A stretch of DNA of 64,000 nucleotides from Nocardioides daedukensis. Its GTDB lineage: Bacteria; Actinomycetota; Actinomycetes; Propionibacteriales; Nocardioidaceae. The notes below the pieces were generated by a model. It did not search any database and was not told the origin of the DNA. It saw only the letters and a list, made by a program, of their open reading frames with translations. The stretch is from NCBI RefSeq assembly GCF_013408415.1, contig NZ_JACCAA010000001.1:3410001-3474000 (forward strand), written 5' to 3'. Positions 48,956 through 58,779 of the stretch are shown one piece after another. Every line of letters begins with the position of its first letter. Positions within the stretch are counted from its first letter, which is position 1. Both the position numbers and the translations under genes were made by a program.

Positions 48956-51082
48956 GTGTCCATGAAGAAGAACGCGCCCGCGACCCATCCCCACCTCCTG
49001 TCCCCGGGACGGATCGGTGTGATGGAGGTGAAGAACCGCGTCGTGCTGCCGGCGATGGACATGAACCTCTGCGTCGACGGTGAGATCGAGCAGGGCGACA
49101 TCGACCACTACGTCGCGCGAGCGAGGGGCGGGACCGGGCTGATCATCACCGGAGCCAGCGCCATCGCCTTCCCCGCAGGCACTGCCAGTCTCAAGGAGCC
49201 CGGACTCTCCGACGACAAGTTCATCCCCGGGCTGCGCGCGCTCGCCGACGCGGTCCACGCGGCCGGCAGCAAGCTGTGCGTGCAGAGCACGCACCACGGC
49301 AAGGTGTCCCGCATCGACACCCGGCAGGGACGTGCGCTGCTGGTCCCCTCGGAGCCCGACTACACCCTCGACATGAGCGCCTTGGCCGACAACACCGGCG
49401 AGGAGCTCGCCCGGATGGGCGCAGTGACCGGCGGCAAGCAGCCGAGCCACCACGTGGCCACCCTGGAGGACCTGGCCTGGTTGGTCGAGACCTGGACCGC
49501 CGCGGCGGTGCGGGTGATGCAGGCCGGTGCCGACGCGATCGAGATCCACTGCGCCCACGGCTACATCCTCGGCGCCTTCCTCAACCGTCGCGACAACCTG
49601 CGCACCGACCAGTATGGCGGATCCCTGGAGAACCGGGCCAAGCTCGCCTGCGAGGTGATCTCCTCGGTGAAGGCAGCGGTCGGCGACAAGCTGGCAGTGC
49701 TGGTCCGGGTCGCCGGCGAGGAGTTCGGCCAGGAAGGTGGGCTCACCTCCGAGGAGGCCTGTGCCGCCTCGGTGCTCTTCGAGCAGGCCGGTGCCGACGC
49801 CATCCACGTGACCGGGTGGGGCCGCAACCCCTTCGCCAACTTCACCGACGGCCCGTTGCCCAACAAGGTCGGCGCCTATGTCGACCTGGCCGCCGCGGTC
49901 AAGAAGCACGTGTCGATCCCGGTGATCGCAGTCGGGCGCGTCCTGCCCGGCGTGGGGGAGCGCGCCCTCGCCGAGGGCAAGGCCGACTTCGTCTCGATGG
50001 GCCGTCAGCTCCTGGCCGACCCGGAGATCGTCAACAAGCTCGCCGCCGGCACGCCGCAGGCGATCCGACCGTGCATCAACTGCTACGTCTGCGTCCAGGA
50101 GAACTTCTGGGATGACAGTCCCATCTGCGCGGTCAATCCCGCGCTCGGTCGCCAGACCCCGCTCGACCTCGGCCCGACCCGGTCACGCAAGCACGTGCTC
50201 GTGGTGGGCGCGGGCCCCGGCGGACTCGAGACCGCACGCGTCCTGACCGAGCGGGGTCACCGGGTCACCGTCGTGGACCGGTCCGACCGCCTCGGCGGCA
50301 CGCTGTGGTTCTCCACGCTGACCACTCCCGACAACGAGCAGCTCCTCGACTGGCTCACCAGTGAGGTCGAGCGACTGGACATCGAGGTCCGGTTGGGCAC
50401 CGAGGCCACACCCGAGCTGGTCCGCCAGATCAACCCCGACCACGTCGTGGTCGCGACCGGCGCAACGCGCGGTCGCCCGGCGGTTCCGGGCGGCGACCTG
50501 CCCCACGTCCACACCGGCGACACCCTGCGCGACCTGCTCCTGGGTTCCGCCGACGGTGACAACGGCACCCGGTTCATGCGCACGATGGGCAAGCTCGGCA
50601 AGCTGTCCGGCGTCACGAAGAGCCCCGAGGCGATCCGTCGCCTCACCCGCACCTTCCTGCCGATGGGCAAGGACGTCGTCGTGATCGGCGGGTCGCTGGT
50701 CGGCCTGGAGCTCGCGGAGTGGCTGGCCGAGCGCGGCCGCAACGTGGTGCTGGTCGAGGAGGGCCAGGCGCTCGGCCTGCCGATGGCGATGCCGCGCCGC
50801 TGGACCGCCGTACGCCGTGCCGGCGAGGAGGGCGTGGTCCTGCACCGTCGCGCGACGGTCACCGCGATCACCAAGGACCACGTCGAGTTCACCGTCGGGG
50901 ACCAGGCGCACACTGCCCCCGCTGACCTGGTGATTCACGCCGCGGACACCGCTTCGGGTGCCCCGCTCGCGGAGCTCCTGCGCGAGGCGGGAGTGCCGGT
51001 GGACGTGGTCGGCGACGCCGCCGAGGTGGGCTACATCGAGGGCGCGATGCACTCGGCCTGGGACGTGGCCGCGACCATCTGA
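48956..51082 (+). CDS. FAD/FMN/4Fe-4S oxidoreductase of the 2,4-dienoyl-CoA reductase type
   Basis: This 708-aa protein has an Old-Yellow-Enzyme TIM barrel (about 15-370, with HCAHGYILGAFLN and RRDNLRTDQYGGSLENRA), a [4Fe-4S] site CINCYVCVQ plus a later Cys in SPICAVNP, and a C-terminal NAD(P)/FAD domain (VVGAGPGGLETARVL and VVIGGSLVGLELAEWL). This is the layout of FadH and trimethylamine dehydrogenase. It reduces enoyl-type substrates through an internal electron chain. The substrate is unknown. A second start, ATG 48962, is in frame. Confidence 0.9.
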   Translation: MSMKKNAPATHPHLLSPGRIGVMEVKNRVVLPAMDMNLCVDGEIEQGDIDHYVARARGGTGLIITGASAIAFPAGTASLKEPGLSDDKFIPGLRALADAVHAAGSKLCVQSTHHGKVSRIDTRQGRALLVPSEPDYTLDMSALADNTGEELARMGAVTGGKQPSHHVATLEDLAWLVETWTAAAVRVMQAGADAIEIHCAHGYILGAFLNRRDNLRTDQYGGSLENRAKLACEVISSVKAAVGDKLAVLVRVAGEEFGQEGGLTSEEACAASVLFEQAGADAIHVTGWGRNPFANFTDGPLPNKVGAYVDLAAAVKKHVSIPVIAVGRVLPGVGERALAEGKADFVSMGRQLLADPEIVNKLAAGTPQAIRPCINCYVCVQENFWDDSPICAVNPALGRQTPLDLGPTRSRKHVLVVGAGPGGLETARVLTERGHRVTVVDRSDRLGGTLWFSTLTTPDNEQLLDWLTSEVERLDIEVRLGTEATPELVRQINPDHVVVATGATRGRPAVPGGDLPHVHTGDTLRDLLLGSADGDNGTRFMRTMGKLGKLSGVTKSPEAIRRLTRTFLPMGKDVVVIGGSLVGLELAEWLAERGRNVVLVEEGQALGLPMAMPRRWTAVRRAGEEGVVLHRRATVTAITKDHVEFTVGDQAHTAPADLVIHAADTASGAPLAELLREAGVPVDVVGDAAEVGYIEGAMHSAWDVAATI

Positions 51083-51117
51083 TCCGGCTGGATCACTCGT
51101 GCACGTCGACGTGCACG
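51081..51117. terminator. possible bidirectional stop: short hairpin and 20-bp palindrome
   Basis: GATCC-GGCT-GGATC (51081-51094) is followed by the perfect palindrome CGTGCACGTCGACGTGCACG (51098-51117), between and across the ends of two convergent genes. No U-tract is present. Confidence 0.3.
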
Positions 51118-52064
51118 TGGTCGCGGTGCTCGAGGATGGCGACGGTCTCGTCCGACTTGCCGGATACGTCGCCGGGGTCGAAGTCGCGCCAGCCGTCGTC
51201 GGCGCGACGAGCGGTCCAGATCATGTCGTCATAGATGACGGTGGCGATGTCGAGACGGTCGGCCTGGGCCACGAGGTAGTAGGCCATCGCCCAGCCCTGC
51301 TTGCGCTGCTGCTCGTTGATCGGCCGGAAGAAGACGTCGACCGCGCGACCCTCGTAGTGCGCCGAGCCCTCCATGTGGCCGCTGCTCACGCCTTCGGGGG
51401 AGAAACCGCCGACCGACTGGTCGCCGAACGCGCCCTCGAGGTCGACCAACACGTCGGCAGCGCGTGCGGTCAGGCCGTTCTCGTCCAGCTCGGCTGAGGC
51501 CTTGGCGACCTTGGCGTCGACCTTGCAGGAGAACTGGCCGCCCTGGGAGTTGCCGGTCAGTGCCGAGGCGAGCGCGCGGGCGTCGGCGGCGTGGTCCTCA
51601 TAGGCCTCAGGGAACCCGGAGCGCTGCACCCGCTGGGCGGCCTCGGTGATCCGCATCTCCTCATAGCCCTCGATCTTCTCCAGGGCGTCATAGAAGGCGT
51701 TGGTCGAGTAGTAGGGACTCATGATCTCGTCGCGAGTGCCCCAACCCTGCGAGGGCCGCTGCTGGAACAACCCGATCGAGTCCCGGTCGCCGTGCTCGAT
51801 GTTGATGATCTTCGATTCCTGGTAGGCCGTGGCCAGGGCGATGCTGACCGCCCGCGCCGGCAGCCCACGACGTACCCCGATGGCTGCGATCAGCGCGGCG
51901 TTCTCGGCCTGCTCCAGACCGAGGTCAACCTTGTGCCCGTCGACCTCGACCTGACAGCCGTCGGATCCCGGCAGGGGCCCGAACCCGCGGTCCACTGCGA
52001 CCGCTACGCCGACGACCACCCCGATCACCGACAGTGCGCCGATGATCCTCGTCCGGGTGGACAC
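51093..52064 (-). CDS. secreted cell-wall hydrolase with SLT-like and M15-like parts
   Basis: This 323-aa protein has one N-terminal helix (about 7-25), then a lysozyme-like segment (ISIALATAYQESKIINIEHGDRD split at ES, with candidate catalytic Glu; GLFQQRPSQGWG). The C-terminal part has HMEGSAHYEGRAVDVFF and HRDHVHVDVH, resembling the zinc HxxxxxxD and HxH ligands of M15 D,D-peptidases. GTG 52064 is 2 bp after the dapD stop, so the two genes share an mRNA. The pairing with meso-DAP synthesis fits a wall role. Confidence 0.72.
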   Translation of the reverse strand: MSTRTRIIGALSVIGVVVGVAVAVDRGFGPLPGSDGCQVEVDGHKVDLGLEQAENAALIAAIGVRRGLPARAVSIALATAYQESKIINIEHGDRDSIGLFQQRPSQGWGTRDEIMSPYYSTNAFYDALEKIEGYEEMRITEAAQRVQRSGFPEAYEDHAADARALASALTGNSQGGQFSCKVDAKVAKASAELDENGLTARAADVLVDLEGAFGDQSVGGFSPEGVSSGHMEGSAHYEGRAVDVFFRPINEQQRKQGWAMAYYLVAQADRLDIATVIYDDMIWTARRADDGWRDFDPGDVSGKSDETVAILEHRDHVHVDVHE

Positions 52065-52066
52065 GG

Positions 52067-53026
52067 TCAGTCGTTGGCGTGCAGGGCGGCGTTGAGCTCG
52101 ATGCCCTGGCCCTTCCACGCAACGGCCTCGATGGCGCCGCTGACCGAGTTGCGGCGGAAGAGCACGTTGCTGGCTCCCGAGAGCGAGGAGGCCTTGACCA
52201 CCCGGGTCTCACCGTCGTCGTCCTTGACGGCGACCTTGGTGCCCGCGGTGATGTAGCACCCGGCCTCGACGACGCAGTCGTCGCCCAGCGAGATGCCCAG
52301 CCCGGAGTTGGCGCCGAGCAGGCAGCGCTCACCGATGGAGATGACCGCCTTGCCACCACCGGAGAGGGTGCCCATGATCGAGGCGCCGCCGCCGACGTCG
52401 GAGCCGTCGCCGACCACGACCCCACCGGAGATGCGGCCCTCCACCATCGAGGCGCCGAGGGTGCCGGCGTTGAAGTTCACGAAACCCTCGTGCATGACGG
52501 TGGTGCCGGAGGCGAGGTGGGCGCCGAGGCGGACCCGGTCCGCGTCGCCGATGCGGACGCCGCTGGGGATCACGTAGTCGACCATTCGCGGGAACTTGTC
52601 GATGCCGTGGACGGTGACGTGCTGGCCGGCGGCGCGCAGCCTGGCGCGAGTCAGCTCGAAGCCCTCGACGGCGCACGGACCGGCGCTGGTCCACACCACG
52701 TTGGTGAGCAGGCCGAAGGTGCCGTCCAGGGAGAGTCCGTGGGGCTGCACGAGGCGGGTCGAGATCAGGTGCAGGCGGAGCCAGACCTCCTCGGTGCTGC
52801 TCGGTGCGGCGTCCAGGTCGCTGATCGAGACCAACCGAACCTCACGGCGTACGCCGCGCAGCTCGTCGTCGCCCTCGAGCGTCGTCAGCTCGGCAGGGGC
52901 CGTGGCGTCCTGGGGAGCGGCGCCCATCTCGGGGGCCGGGAACCACACGTCCAGGACGGTGTCGTCGGGGGTCAGAGTGGCGAGGCCCCATCCATGGGCG
53001 GCGCGCTGGCTCGAGTTCTCAGTCAC
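52067..53026 (-). CDS. dapD: tetrahydrodipicolinate N-succinyltransferase
   Basis: This 319-aa protein has an N-terminal domain, then left-handed beta-helix hexapeptide repeats ([69 protein letters not shown]), as in actinobacterial DapD. It succinylates tetrahydrodipicolinate, the step before DapC. The GTG start has TAGGGT 6 nt upstream. Confidence 0.95.
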   Translation of the reverse strand: MTENSSQRAAHGWGLATLTPDDTVLDVWFPAPEMGAAPQDATAPAELTTLEGDDELRGVRREVRLVSISDLDAAPSSTEEVWLRLHLISTRLVQPHGLSLDGTFGLLTNVVWTSAGPCAVEGFELTRARLRAAGQHVTVHGIDKFPRMVDYVIPSGVRIGDADRVRLGAHLASGTTVMHEGFVNFNAGTLGASMVEGRISGGVVVGDGSDVGGGASIMGTLSGGGKAVISIGERCLLGANSGLGISLGDDCVVEAGCYITAGTKVAVKDDDGETRVVKASSLSGASNVLFRRNSVSGAIEAVAWKGQGIELNAALHAND

Positions 53027-53032
53027 GCCTCA

Positions 53033-53038
53033 ACCCTA
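53033..53038 (-). promoter_or_regulatory. putative -10 element for dapD (TAGGGT)
   Basis: Reverse-strand TAGGGT is 6 nt before GTG 53026. Confidence 0.45.
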
Positions 53039-53130
53039 CGGAATGACCGGGAACCACCGGGCACCCCGTGTGCCCGGTGGACGTGCCCGGTGGACGTGCA
53101 CAGTCCACGCAGGTCTGGCCGCGTCATCGA

Positions 53131-54240
53131 TCAGAAGAGATAGCTCGAGACCTTCCAGGTCCCGGACGAGTCGGTGGTCAGATAGACCGTCAGCTCCCCG
53201 ACGTCGTTTCCACCCGACACCATCGGCACCTCGTAGATGGCGAGGGACGGGGTGCTGGTCGTCTCCTTGGGCTCCCCGAAGGTCACGCCCTGCTCGTCGT
53301 CGAGCTTGATCTCGTCGCAGTCGGCGATCTCGGGGATGTAGAGCACGGCCTTGGCAGCGTCGCAGTCGTTGGCGACGATGGCGGCGACCAGGGTGTTGAC
53401 GGTGCTGAGCGCGTCGGTGCCTCCGCTGCCGGGTTGGGAGGTGCCGGGGCTCGCGCCGGGCGCGGGCACGGTGCTACCTGAGCCGCCGTCCCCGGAACCG
53501 CCGTCGGATCCGGACGCGCCGGGGGAGGAGCTGCTCGACTGGGGCCTGACGCCGAAGCTCTCTACCTTCCACTCGTCGTCGACCTTCACCACGACCATCG
53601 CGATGGTGGTGTCGACCTTCTGGCCGGTGCTCGGGTCGGAGGCCTTCGTGTCCACGTTGAAGCTGACTCGGTCGTCGTCGCTGGAGGATTCCTCGGGATC
53701 CTCGAACGAGATGTCACCCTCCGGCGGGACCGTTGACGCGCAGTCCTCCTCGTTGGGTGTCCGCAGTGCCTGGGCGGCCTCGCAGTCGCGGTCGCGCAGG
53801 GCCTCGACGTACGCCGTGGCCACCGCCATCGCGCTGCCAGCGTCGCCATCCGTCTTGTCGTCGCTGTCGTTGTCATCGCTTCCGAGGGTCAGCACCAGGG
53901 TGATCACGATGCCCACGATCAGAAGCAGGCCCACGACGATCGCGATGATCACCTTCCAGGGCGGGCCGCCGGGCTTGTTGGGGCCGCCCGGGCCGTTGAA
54001 CGGACCGCCGTACTGACCGCCGCCGTACTGGCCGGGCTGCTGGGCGCCGTACTGACCGCCGCCGTACTGGCCGGGCTGCTGGGCGCCGTACTGGCCGGGC
54101 TGCTGGCCCCACTGCTGCTGACCCTGCTGCGGGTTCCACTGCTGCTGCTGGCCCCACTGACCGGGCTGGGCGGGCTGGTCTGGGTTGTTCTGGCCCGGGT
54201 TCTGCGGGGGGAACTGGCCGCCGGGGTGCTGGTCGCTCAT
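53131..54240 (-). CDS. membrane protein with Gln/Gly/Pro-rich repeat N-terminus
   Basis: This 369-aa protein has an N-terminal Q/G/P/Y-rich segment (about 1-90) with a 13-residue tandem repeat ending in GGGQYGAQQPGQY. One membrane helix (about 96-118) is followed by two extracytoplasmic domains of similar size (starting VATAYVEALRDRDCEAAQAL and VNTLVAAIVANDCDAAKAVL), each with one Cys pair. They look like NTF2/DUF4878-type ligand domains, duplicated across a Ser/Gly-rich linker. No function is known. Confidence 0.78.
   Translation of the reverse strand: MSDQHPGGQFPPQNPGQNNPDQPAQPGQWGQQQQWNPQQGQQQWGQQPGQYGAQQPGQYGGGQYGAQQPGQYGGGQYGGPFNGPGGPNKPGGPPWKVIIAIVVGLLLIVGIVITLVLTLGSDDNDSDDKTDGDAGSAMAVATAYVEALRDRDCEAAQALRTPNEEDCASTVPPEGDISFEDPEESSSDDDRVSFNVDTKASDPSTGQKVDTTIAMVVVKVDDEWKVESFGVRPQSSSSSPGASGSDGGSGDGGSGSTVPAPGASPGTSQPGSGGTDALSTVNTLVAAIVANDCDAAKAVLYIPEIADCDEIKLDDEQGVTFGEPKETTSTPSLAIYEVPMVSGGNDVGELTVYLTTDSSGTWKVSSYLF
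54007..54108. repeat. 39-bp coding tandem repeat
   Basis: Two identical 39-bp units (54007-54045 and 54046-54084) and a partial 24-bp third encode the 13-residue Gln/Gly/Tyr repeat of the membrane protein. The exact copies suggest recent slippage. Confidence 0.8.
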
Positions 54241-54350
54241 GGCACAAAGCATGCGCAGCGCAGCGGTCCGTCAAACCTCCCGCCACGACGCGACTGCACC
54301 GCGGGCGCCGGAGCCTGAGAACTGATTGGTCCCGGCCGCCGTGTCGGGTC

Positions 54351-54356
54351 TAAACT
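54351..54356 (+). promoter_or_regulatory. putative -10 element for the ileS leader (TAAACT)
   Basis: TAAACT, with a weak TTGGTC 19 bp upstream, would start the T-box transcript near 54363. Confidence 0.4.
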
Positions 54357-54362
54357 GCGCAC

Positions 54363-54590
54363 AAGAGCGTTCGAGCCGTCATCAGCGGCGAGCTTCCGGA
54401 AGAACGGGTCCGCCAGCACCGGGACCCCACTAGAACCGGACGGGCGGGCCCGTCACAGCCTGAGTTGAGTGGCCACCGTCGCGACAGCCGGACAGTGGCA
54501 AACGAGGTGGTACCGCGGTCATCCGGCACAGCCGGTGAGTCGTCCTCGTGGCAGCAGCCCGAGTTGCACGACGTACGACCAGGAGACCCG
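54363..54590 (+). promoter_or_regulatory. T-box riboswitch upstream of ileS
   Basis: The leader of about 230 nt contains the T-box sequence AGGTGGTACCGCGG (54505-54518), whose TGGT pairs with the uncharged tRNA 3' end, and the ACTAGAACCGGACGGG segment seen in actinobacterial ileS leaders. A candidate specifier ATC (Ile) lies at 54381-54383 in a short stem I. No U-run terminator follows. Instead, sequence complementary to the AGGAGA ribosome site lies near 54540, which fits the translational T-box type known for actinobacterial ileS. Confidence 0.9.
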
Positions 54591-57500
54591 ATGACCTATC
54601 CCAAGGCTTCCACCGACGAGACTTCCGGCGTCGCGTCGAGCCCGAGGTTCCCCGACCTCGAGGAGCGCGTGCTCGCCTACTGGAAGGACGACGACACCTT
54701 CGTCGCCAGCGTCGAGCAGCGGGATGCCGGCGCCAACGGCGAGAACGAGTTCGTCTTCTACGACGGGCCGCCGTTCGCCAACGGGCTGCCGCACTACGGC
54801 CACCTGCTGACCGGCTACGTCAAGGACGTCGTCCCGCGCTACCAGACGATGCGCGGCAAGCGCGTCGAGCGCCGCTTCGGCTGGGACACCCACGGGCTGC
54901 CCGCCGAGCTCGAGGCGATGCGTCAGCTCGGTCTGAAGACCACCGACGAGATCCACGAGATGGGCATCGAGAAGTTCAACGACGCCGCTCGGTCCTCGGT
55001 GCTGAAGTACACCGGCGACTGGGAGCAGTACGTCACCCGCCAGGCCCGCTGGGTCGACTTCGACAACGACTACAAGACGCTCAACCCCTCCTACATGGAG
55101 AGCGTGATCTGGGCGTTCAAGACCCTGCACGAGAAGGGTTACGTCTACGAGGGCTTCCGGGTCCTGCCCTACTGCTGGAACGACGAGACGCCGCTGTCGA
55201 ACCACGAGCTGCGGATGGACGACGACGTCTACAAGCAGCGCCAGGACCCGGCCGTCACCGTCGGCTTCGAGCTCGCGCCGACCGGCCAGGACCCGGTCCT
55301 GGACGGTGCGCTCGCCCTGATCTGGACCACCACTCCGTGGACGCTGCCCTCCAACCTCGCGGTGATGGTCGGCTCCGAGATCGCGTACGTCGTCGTCGAG
55401 GCGCCGGTGCCCGGGCGCACGGCTCCGGACGGCAGCGCGGTCACCGCCCGCTACCTGCTCGCCGAGGCCAGGTTGTCCTCCTACGCCCGCGAGCTGGGCA
55501 ACGAGGACGGCGAGTTCGAGGTGCTCGGTCGTTACCTCGGCTCCGACCTGGTCGGTCGCACCTACACGCCGCCGTTCACCTACTACGCCGGCCACGAGAA
55601 CGCCTTCCGCATCGTCGCCGCCGACGACGCCGTCACCACCACGGACGGCAGCGGGCTGGTGCACAGCGCCGGCGCCTTCGGAGAGGTGGACAAGGAGGTC
55701 ACCGACCGCGAGGGCATCGAGGCGGTGATGCCGGTGGGCAAGGACGGCCGCTTCACGCACCCGGTCGAGGAATATGCCGGGATGCTGGTCTTCGACGCCA
55801 ACCTGCACCTCATCGACCACCTCAAGGCGGCCACCCGCGGCGAGGGCGAGACCGGGGCGGTGTCCACAGGCACGGTCCTGCTGCGCCGCGAGTCCTACGA
55901 GCACTCCTACCCGCACTGCTGGCGCTGCCGCGAGCCCCTGATCTACAAGGGTGTCTCGTCCTGGTTCGTCGAGGTCACCAAGTTCAAGGACCGGATGCTC
56001 GAGCTCAACGAGCAGATCCGCTGGACGCCCGACCACATCAAGCACGGCCAGTTCGGCAAGTGGCTGGAGAACGCCCGTGACTGGTCGATCACGCGCAACC
56101 GGTTCTGGGGATCCCCGGTGCCGGTGTGGAAGAGCGACGACGAGGCCTACCCGCGCCTGGACGTCTATGGCTCATTCGCCGAGATCGAGCGCGACTTCGG
56201 CACGCTGCCCCGCAACGCAGCGGGGGAGCCCGACCTGCACCGTCCCTACGTCGACCAGCTCACCCGGCCGAACCCCGACGACCCGACCGGGAAGTCGACG
56301 ATGCGTCGCGTCGAGGACGTCCTCGACGTCTGGTTCGACTCGGGCTCGATGTCCTTCGCCCAGGTGCACTACCCGTTCGAGAACGCCGAGTGGTTCGCCG
56401 GCACCGACGGCCAGGGCGGGCACTTCCCGGGTGACTTCATCGTCGAATACATCGGCCAGACCCGCGGCTGGTTCTACACGCTGCACGTGCTGGCCACGGC
56501 GCTCTTCGACAAGCCGGCCTTCCAGTCCTGCATCAGCCACGGCATCGTGCTCGGCTCGGACGGCAACAAGATGTCGAAGTCGCTGCGCAACTACCCCGAC
56601 GTCAGCGAGGTCTTCGACTCCGCCGGCGCCGACGCCATGCGCTGGTTCCTGATGGCCTCGCCGATCCTTCGTGGCGGCAACCTGGTCGTCACCGACCAGG
56701 GCATCCGCGACACCGTGCGCCAGGTGCTGATCCCGCTGTGGAACAGCTGGTACTTCTTCTCGCTCTACGCCAACGCAGCCAACGGCGGGCAGGGCTACGA
56801 GGCGCAGAGCTGCCTGGGCCGTGCGGACACGTTGCAGAACCCGCTGGACCGCTACCTCCTGGCCAAGACGCGACAGCACGTCGAGCAGATGACTCGGCAG
56901 ATGGATGCCTACGACATCGCCGGTGCCTGCGAGACGACCCGGACCTTCCTGGACGTGCTCACCAACTGGTACATCCGCCGTTCCCGGGAGCGGTTCTGGT
57001 CCACCGGCGACGACCTGGACAAGGACGCCTTCGACACCCTCTACACGGTGCTCGAGGTGCTGTGCCGGGTGAGTGCGCCGCTGTTGCCGCTGACCCTGGA
57101 GGAGATGTGGCGCGGGCTGACCGGTGGGCGCTCGGTGCACCTGACCGACTGGCCCAGCGTCGACGACCTCCCGGCCGATGACGACCTGGTCGCCTCGATG
57201 GATGTCGTGCGCGACGTGTGCTCCTCGACCTCCGCGCTGCGCAAGAGTGCGTCCCTGCGCAACCGGCTGCCGCTGTCGATGCTCACGGTCGTGGTCGACG
57301 GGGCCGAGTCCCTGTCGGGCTTCTCCTCGATCGTTGCCGACGAGGTCAACGTCAAGTCCGTGCGCCTGCTCGACATCGCCGACCCCGAGGCTGCGTCGTA
57401 CGGCGTCTCGCAGAAGCTCACCGTGAACGCCCGCGCCGCAGGCCCCCGCCTGGGCAAGAACGTCCAGGTGGCGATCAAGGGCTCGAAGTCCGGCGACTGG

Positions 57501-57914
57501 TCGGTCGACGAGGACGGGACGGTCACCTCGGGAGGACTCGCGCTGGTCGAGGGCGAATATGCCCTGGAGACGGTGGCTGCCTCGGGCGACCAGACCGCCA
57601 CCGGCATGCTGCCGCGCGGTGGATTCGTCGTCCTCGACACCGTGGTCACCGCCGAGCTCGCGGCCGAGGGCCTGGCCCGCGACCTGGTCCGCGCAGTGCA
57701 GCAGGCTCGTCGCACCGCCGGCCTCGACGTCTCCGACCGGATCGCGCTGAGCATCGGTGGCCCCGAGGAGGTGCTGGCCGCGGCCCGCGCCCACGAAGGA
57801 CTGATCGCCGGGGAGACCCTGGCCACCTCGGTCCTGATCGAGGGCACTGTCGAGGGCGCCACTGTCGAGCTCGGCGACGGGCTCAAGGCAACCGCCGGCG
57901 TGGCCCTGGCCTGA
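54591..57914 (+). CDS. ileS: isoleucyl-tRNA synthetase, class 2 (IleS2-like)
   Basis: This protein of about 1107 aa has the HIGH-type motif in GLPHYGHLL (about residue 67), a CP1 editing domain, KMSKS at about 660, and a C-terminal anticodon-binding region. The [13 protein letters not shown] form and length match the eukaryote-like IleS2 class, commonly less sensitive to mupirocin. It charges tRNA-Ile with isoleucine. ATG 54591 with AGGAGA upstream is the start; an in-frame ATG at 54465 lies inside the T-box and is rejected. Confidence 0.96.
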   Translation: MTYPKASTDETSGVASSPRFPDLEERVLAYWKDDDTFVASVEQRDAGANGENEFVFYDGPPFANGLPHYGHLLTGYVKDVVPRYQTMRGKRVERRFGWDTHGLPAELEAMRQLGLKTTDEIHEMGIEKFNDAARSSVLKYTGDWEQYVTRQARWVDFDNDYKTLNPSYMESVIWAFKTLHEKGYVYEGFRVLPYCWNDETPLSNHELRMDDDVYKQRQDPAVTVGFELAPTGQDPVLDGALALIWTTTPWTLPSNLAVMVGSEIAYVVVEAPVPGRTAPDGSAVTARYLLAEARLSSYARELGNEDGEFEVLGRYLGSDLVGRTYTPPFTYYAGHENAFRIVAADDAVTTTDGSGLVHSAGAFGEVDKEVTDREGIEAVMPVGKDGRFTHPVEEYAGMLVFDANLHLIDHLKAATRGEGETGAVSTGTVLLRRESYEHSYPHCWRCREPLIYKGVSSWFVEVTKFKDRMLELNEQIRWTPDHIKHGQFGKWLENARDWSITRNRFWGSPVPVWKSDDEAYPRLDVYGSFAEIERDFGTLPRNAAGEPDLHRPYVDQLTRPNPDDPTGKSTMRRVEDVLDVWFDSGSMSFAQVHYPFENAEWFAGTDGQGGHFPGDFIVEYIGQTRGWFYTLHVLATALFDKPAFQSCISHGIVLGSDGNKMSKSLRNYPDVSEVFDSAGADAMRWFLMASPILRGGNLVVTDQGIRDTVRQVLIPLWNSWYFFSLYANAANGGQGYEAQSCLGRADTLQNPLDRYLLAKTRQHVEQMTRQMDAYDIAGACETTRTFLDVLTNWYIRRSRERFWSTGDDLDKDAFDTLYTVLEVLCRVSAPLLPLTLEEMWRGLTGGRSVHLTDWPSVDDLPADDDLVASMDVVRDVCSSTSALRKSASLRNRLPLSMLTVVVDGAESLSGFSSIVADEVNVKSVRLLDIADPEAASYGVSQKLTVNARAAGPRLGKNVQVAIKGSKSGDWSVDEDGTVTSGGLALVEGEYALETVAASGDQTATGMLPRGGFVVLDTVVTAELAAEGLARDLVRAVQQARRTAGLDVSDRIALSIGGPEEVLAAARAHEGLIAGETLATSVLIEGTVEGATVELGDGLKATAGVALA

Positions 57915-57957
57915 TCTGCCGACTCGGGACTTCACGCGGGAGGCACTTTCCCAGTGG

Positions 57958-58686
57958 TCAGGGTGCGCTGGCAGGCCGGCGCCTGATGTCGGAGAGGACC
58001 GGCGGCGTGGCCAGGACCAACAGTACGAGTCCAGTCGGGATGACCACCGGGAAACCGAACTCGAGATAGCCGACTGCGCCGAGGACGCCGCCGAGGAAGA
58101 AGAGCGCCACCAGGAGGGCCAGGATTCCGAGCTTTCGCAGGTCTGCCTCGACCGGCGGAAGCCCGGGAGTGCGTTCGCGGTAGGCGAGCTTGCCGAGCTC
58201 GATCCCGATGTCGGTGATCATGCCCGTGACATGGGTGGTGCGGATCTGCGCGCCGGACAGCTTGGTGATGATCGCGTTCTGCAGACCCATGGTGAAGCCG
58301 AGCACGGCGATGATGCTCAGGGCCCGTCGTGGACCCTCCAGGCCCTCCGCCAGGACTCCGAACGCGAGGATCAGCAGTGCCTCGAGGAGCAGGACGTTCG
58401 CATATCGCCCCTGCAGGCCCCGACGCCTGCCCCAGTTGAAGATGACCGCACAAGTGATCGCTCCCAGGACGAATCCGATCAGGGCGGTGACAGCGAGCCA
58501 AGCAGCTTGGCTGAAGCCGAGGACCAGGGCGTCGGCGACGGTGGCGGTGAGACCGGTCATGTGGGAGGTGTAGGCCGCCACCGCCACGAATCCGACAGAG
58601 TTCAGGATCCCGGCGGTCAACGCCAACAGACTGGCCAGTTGGACGTTGCGGATCGGGCTCCGCTCGGCGCCAGTGAGTCCGAACAT
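57958..58686 (-). CDS. YoaK/DUF1275-family membrane protein
   Basis: This 242-aa protein has about six membrane helices with the family motifs AGILNSVGFVAVAAYTSHMTG, TMGLQNAIITK and IRTTHVTGMITDIG. The family is widespread and uncharacterised, possibly a transporter. ATG 58686 is used with a weak AAAGG ribosome site. It converges on ileS with a 43-bp gap. Confidence 0.88.
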   Translation of the reverse strand: MFGLTGAERSPIRNVQLASLLALTAGILNSVGFVAVAAYTSHMTGLTATVADALVLGFSQAAWLAVTALIGFVLGAITCAVIFNWGRRRGLQGRYANVLLLEALLILAFGVLAEGLEGPRRALSIIAVLGFTMGLQNAIITKLSGAQIRTTHVTGMITDIGIELGKLAYRERTPGLPPVEADLRKLGILALLVALFFLGGVLGAVGYLEFGFPVVIPTGLVLLVLATPPVLSDIRRRPASAP

Positions 58687-58779
58687 GCTCTGGAGCCTTT
58701 CACGCCCATCCCGGGTCGGGCCGGGTGGACAGCGGCCCGGGTGTGCCAGCAACTGCGACAGGCCGGGAGCCCGACAGAC

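Noticed and set aside
54007..54108. Possible regulatory tandem repeat
   Set aside because: It is in frame within a coding sequence and encodes a 13-residue repeat.
54465..54590. 42-codon N-terminal extension of IleS
   Set aside because: It overlaps the T-box motif and a ribosome site (AGGAGA) precedes ATG 54591. The residues do not resemble an IleS N-terminus.
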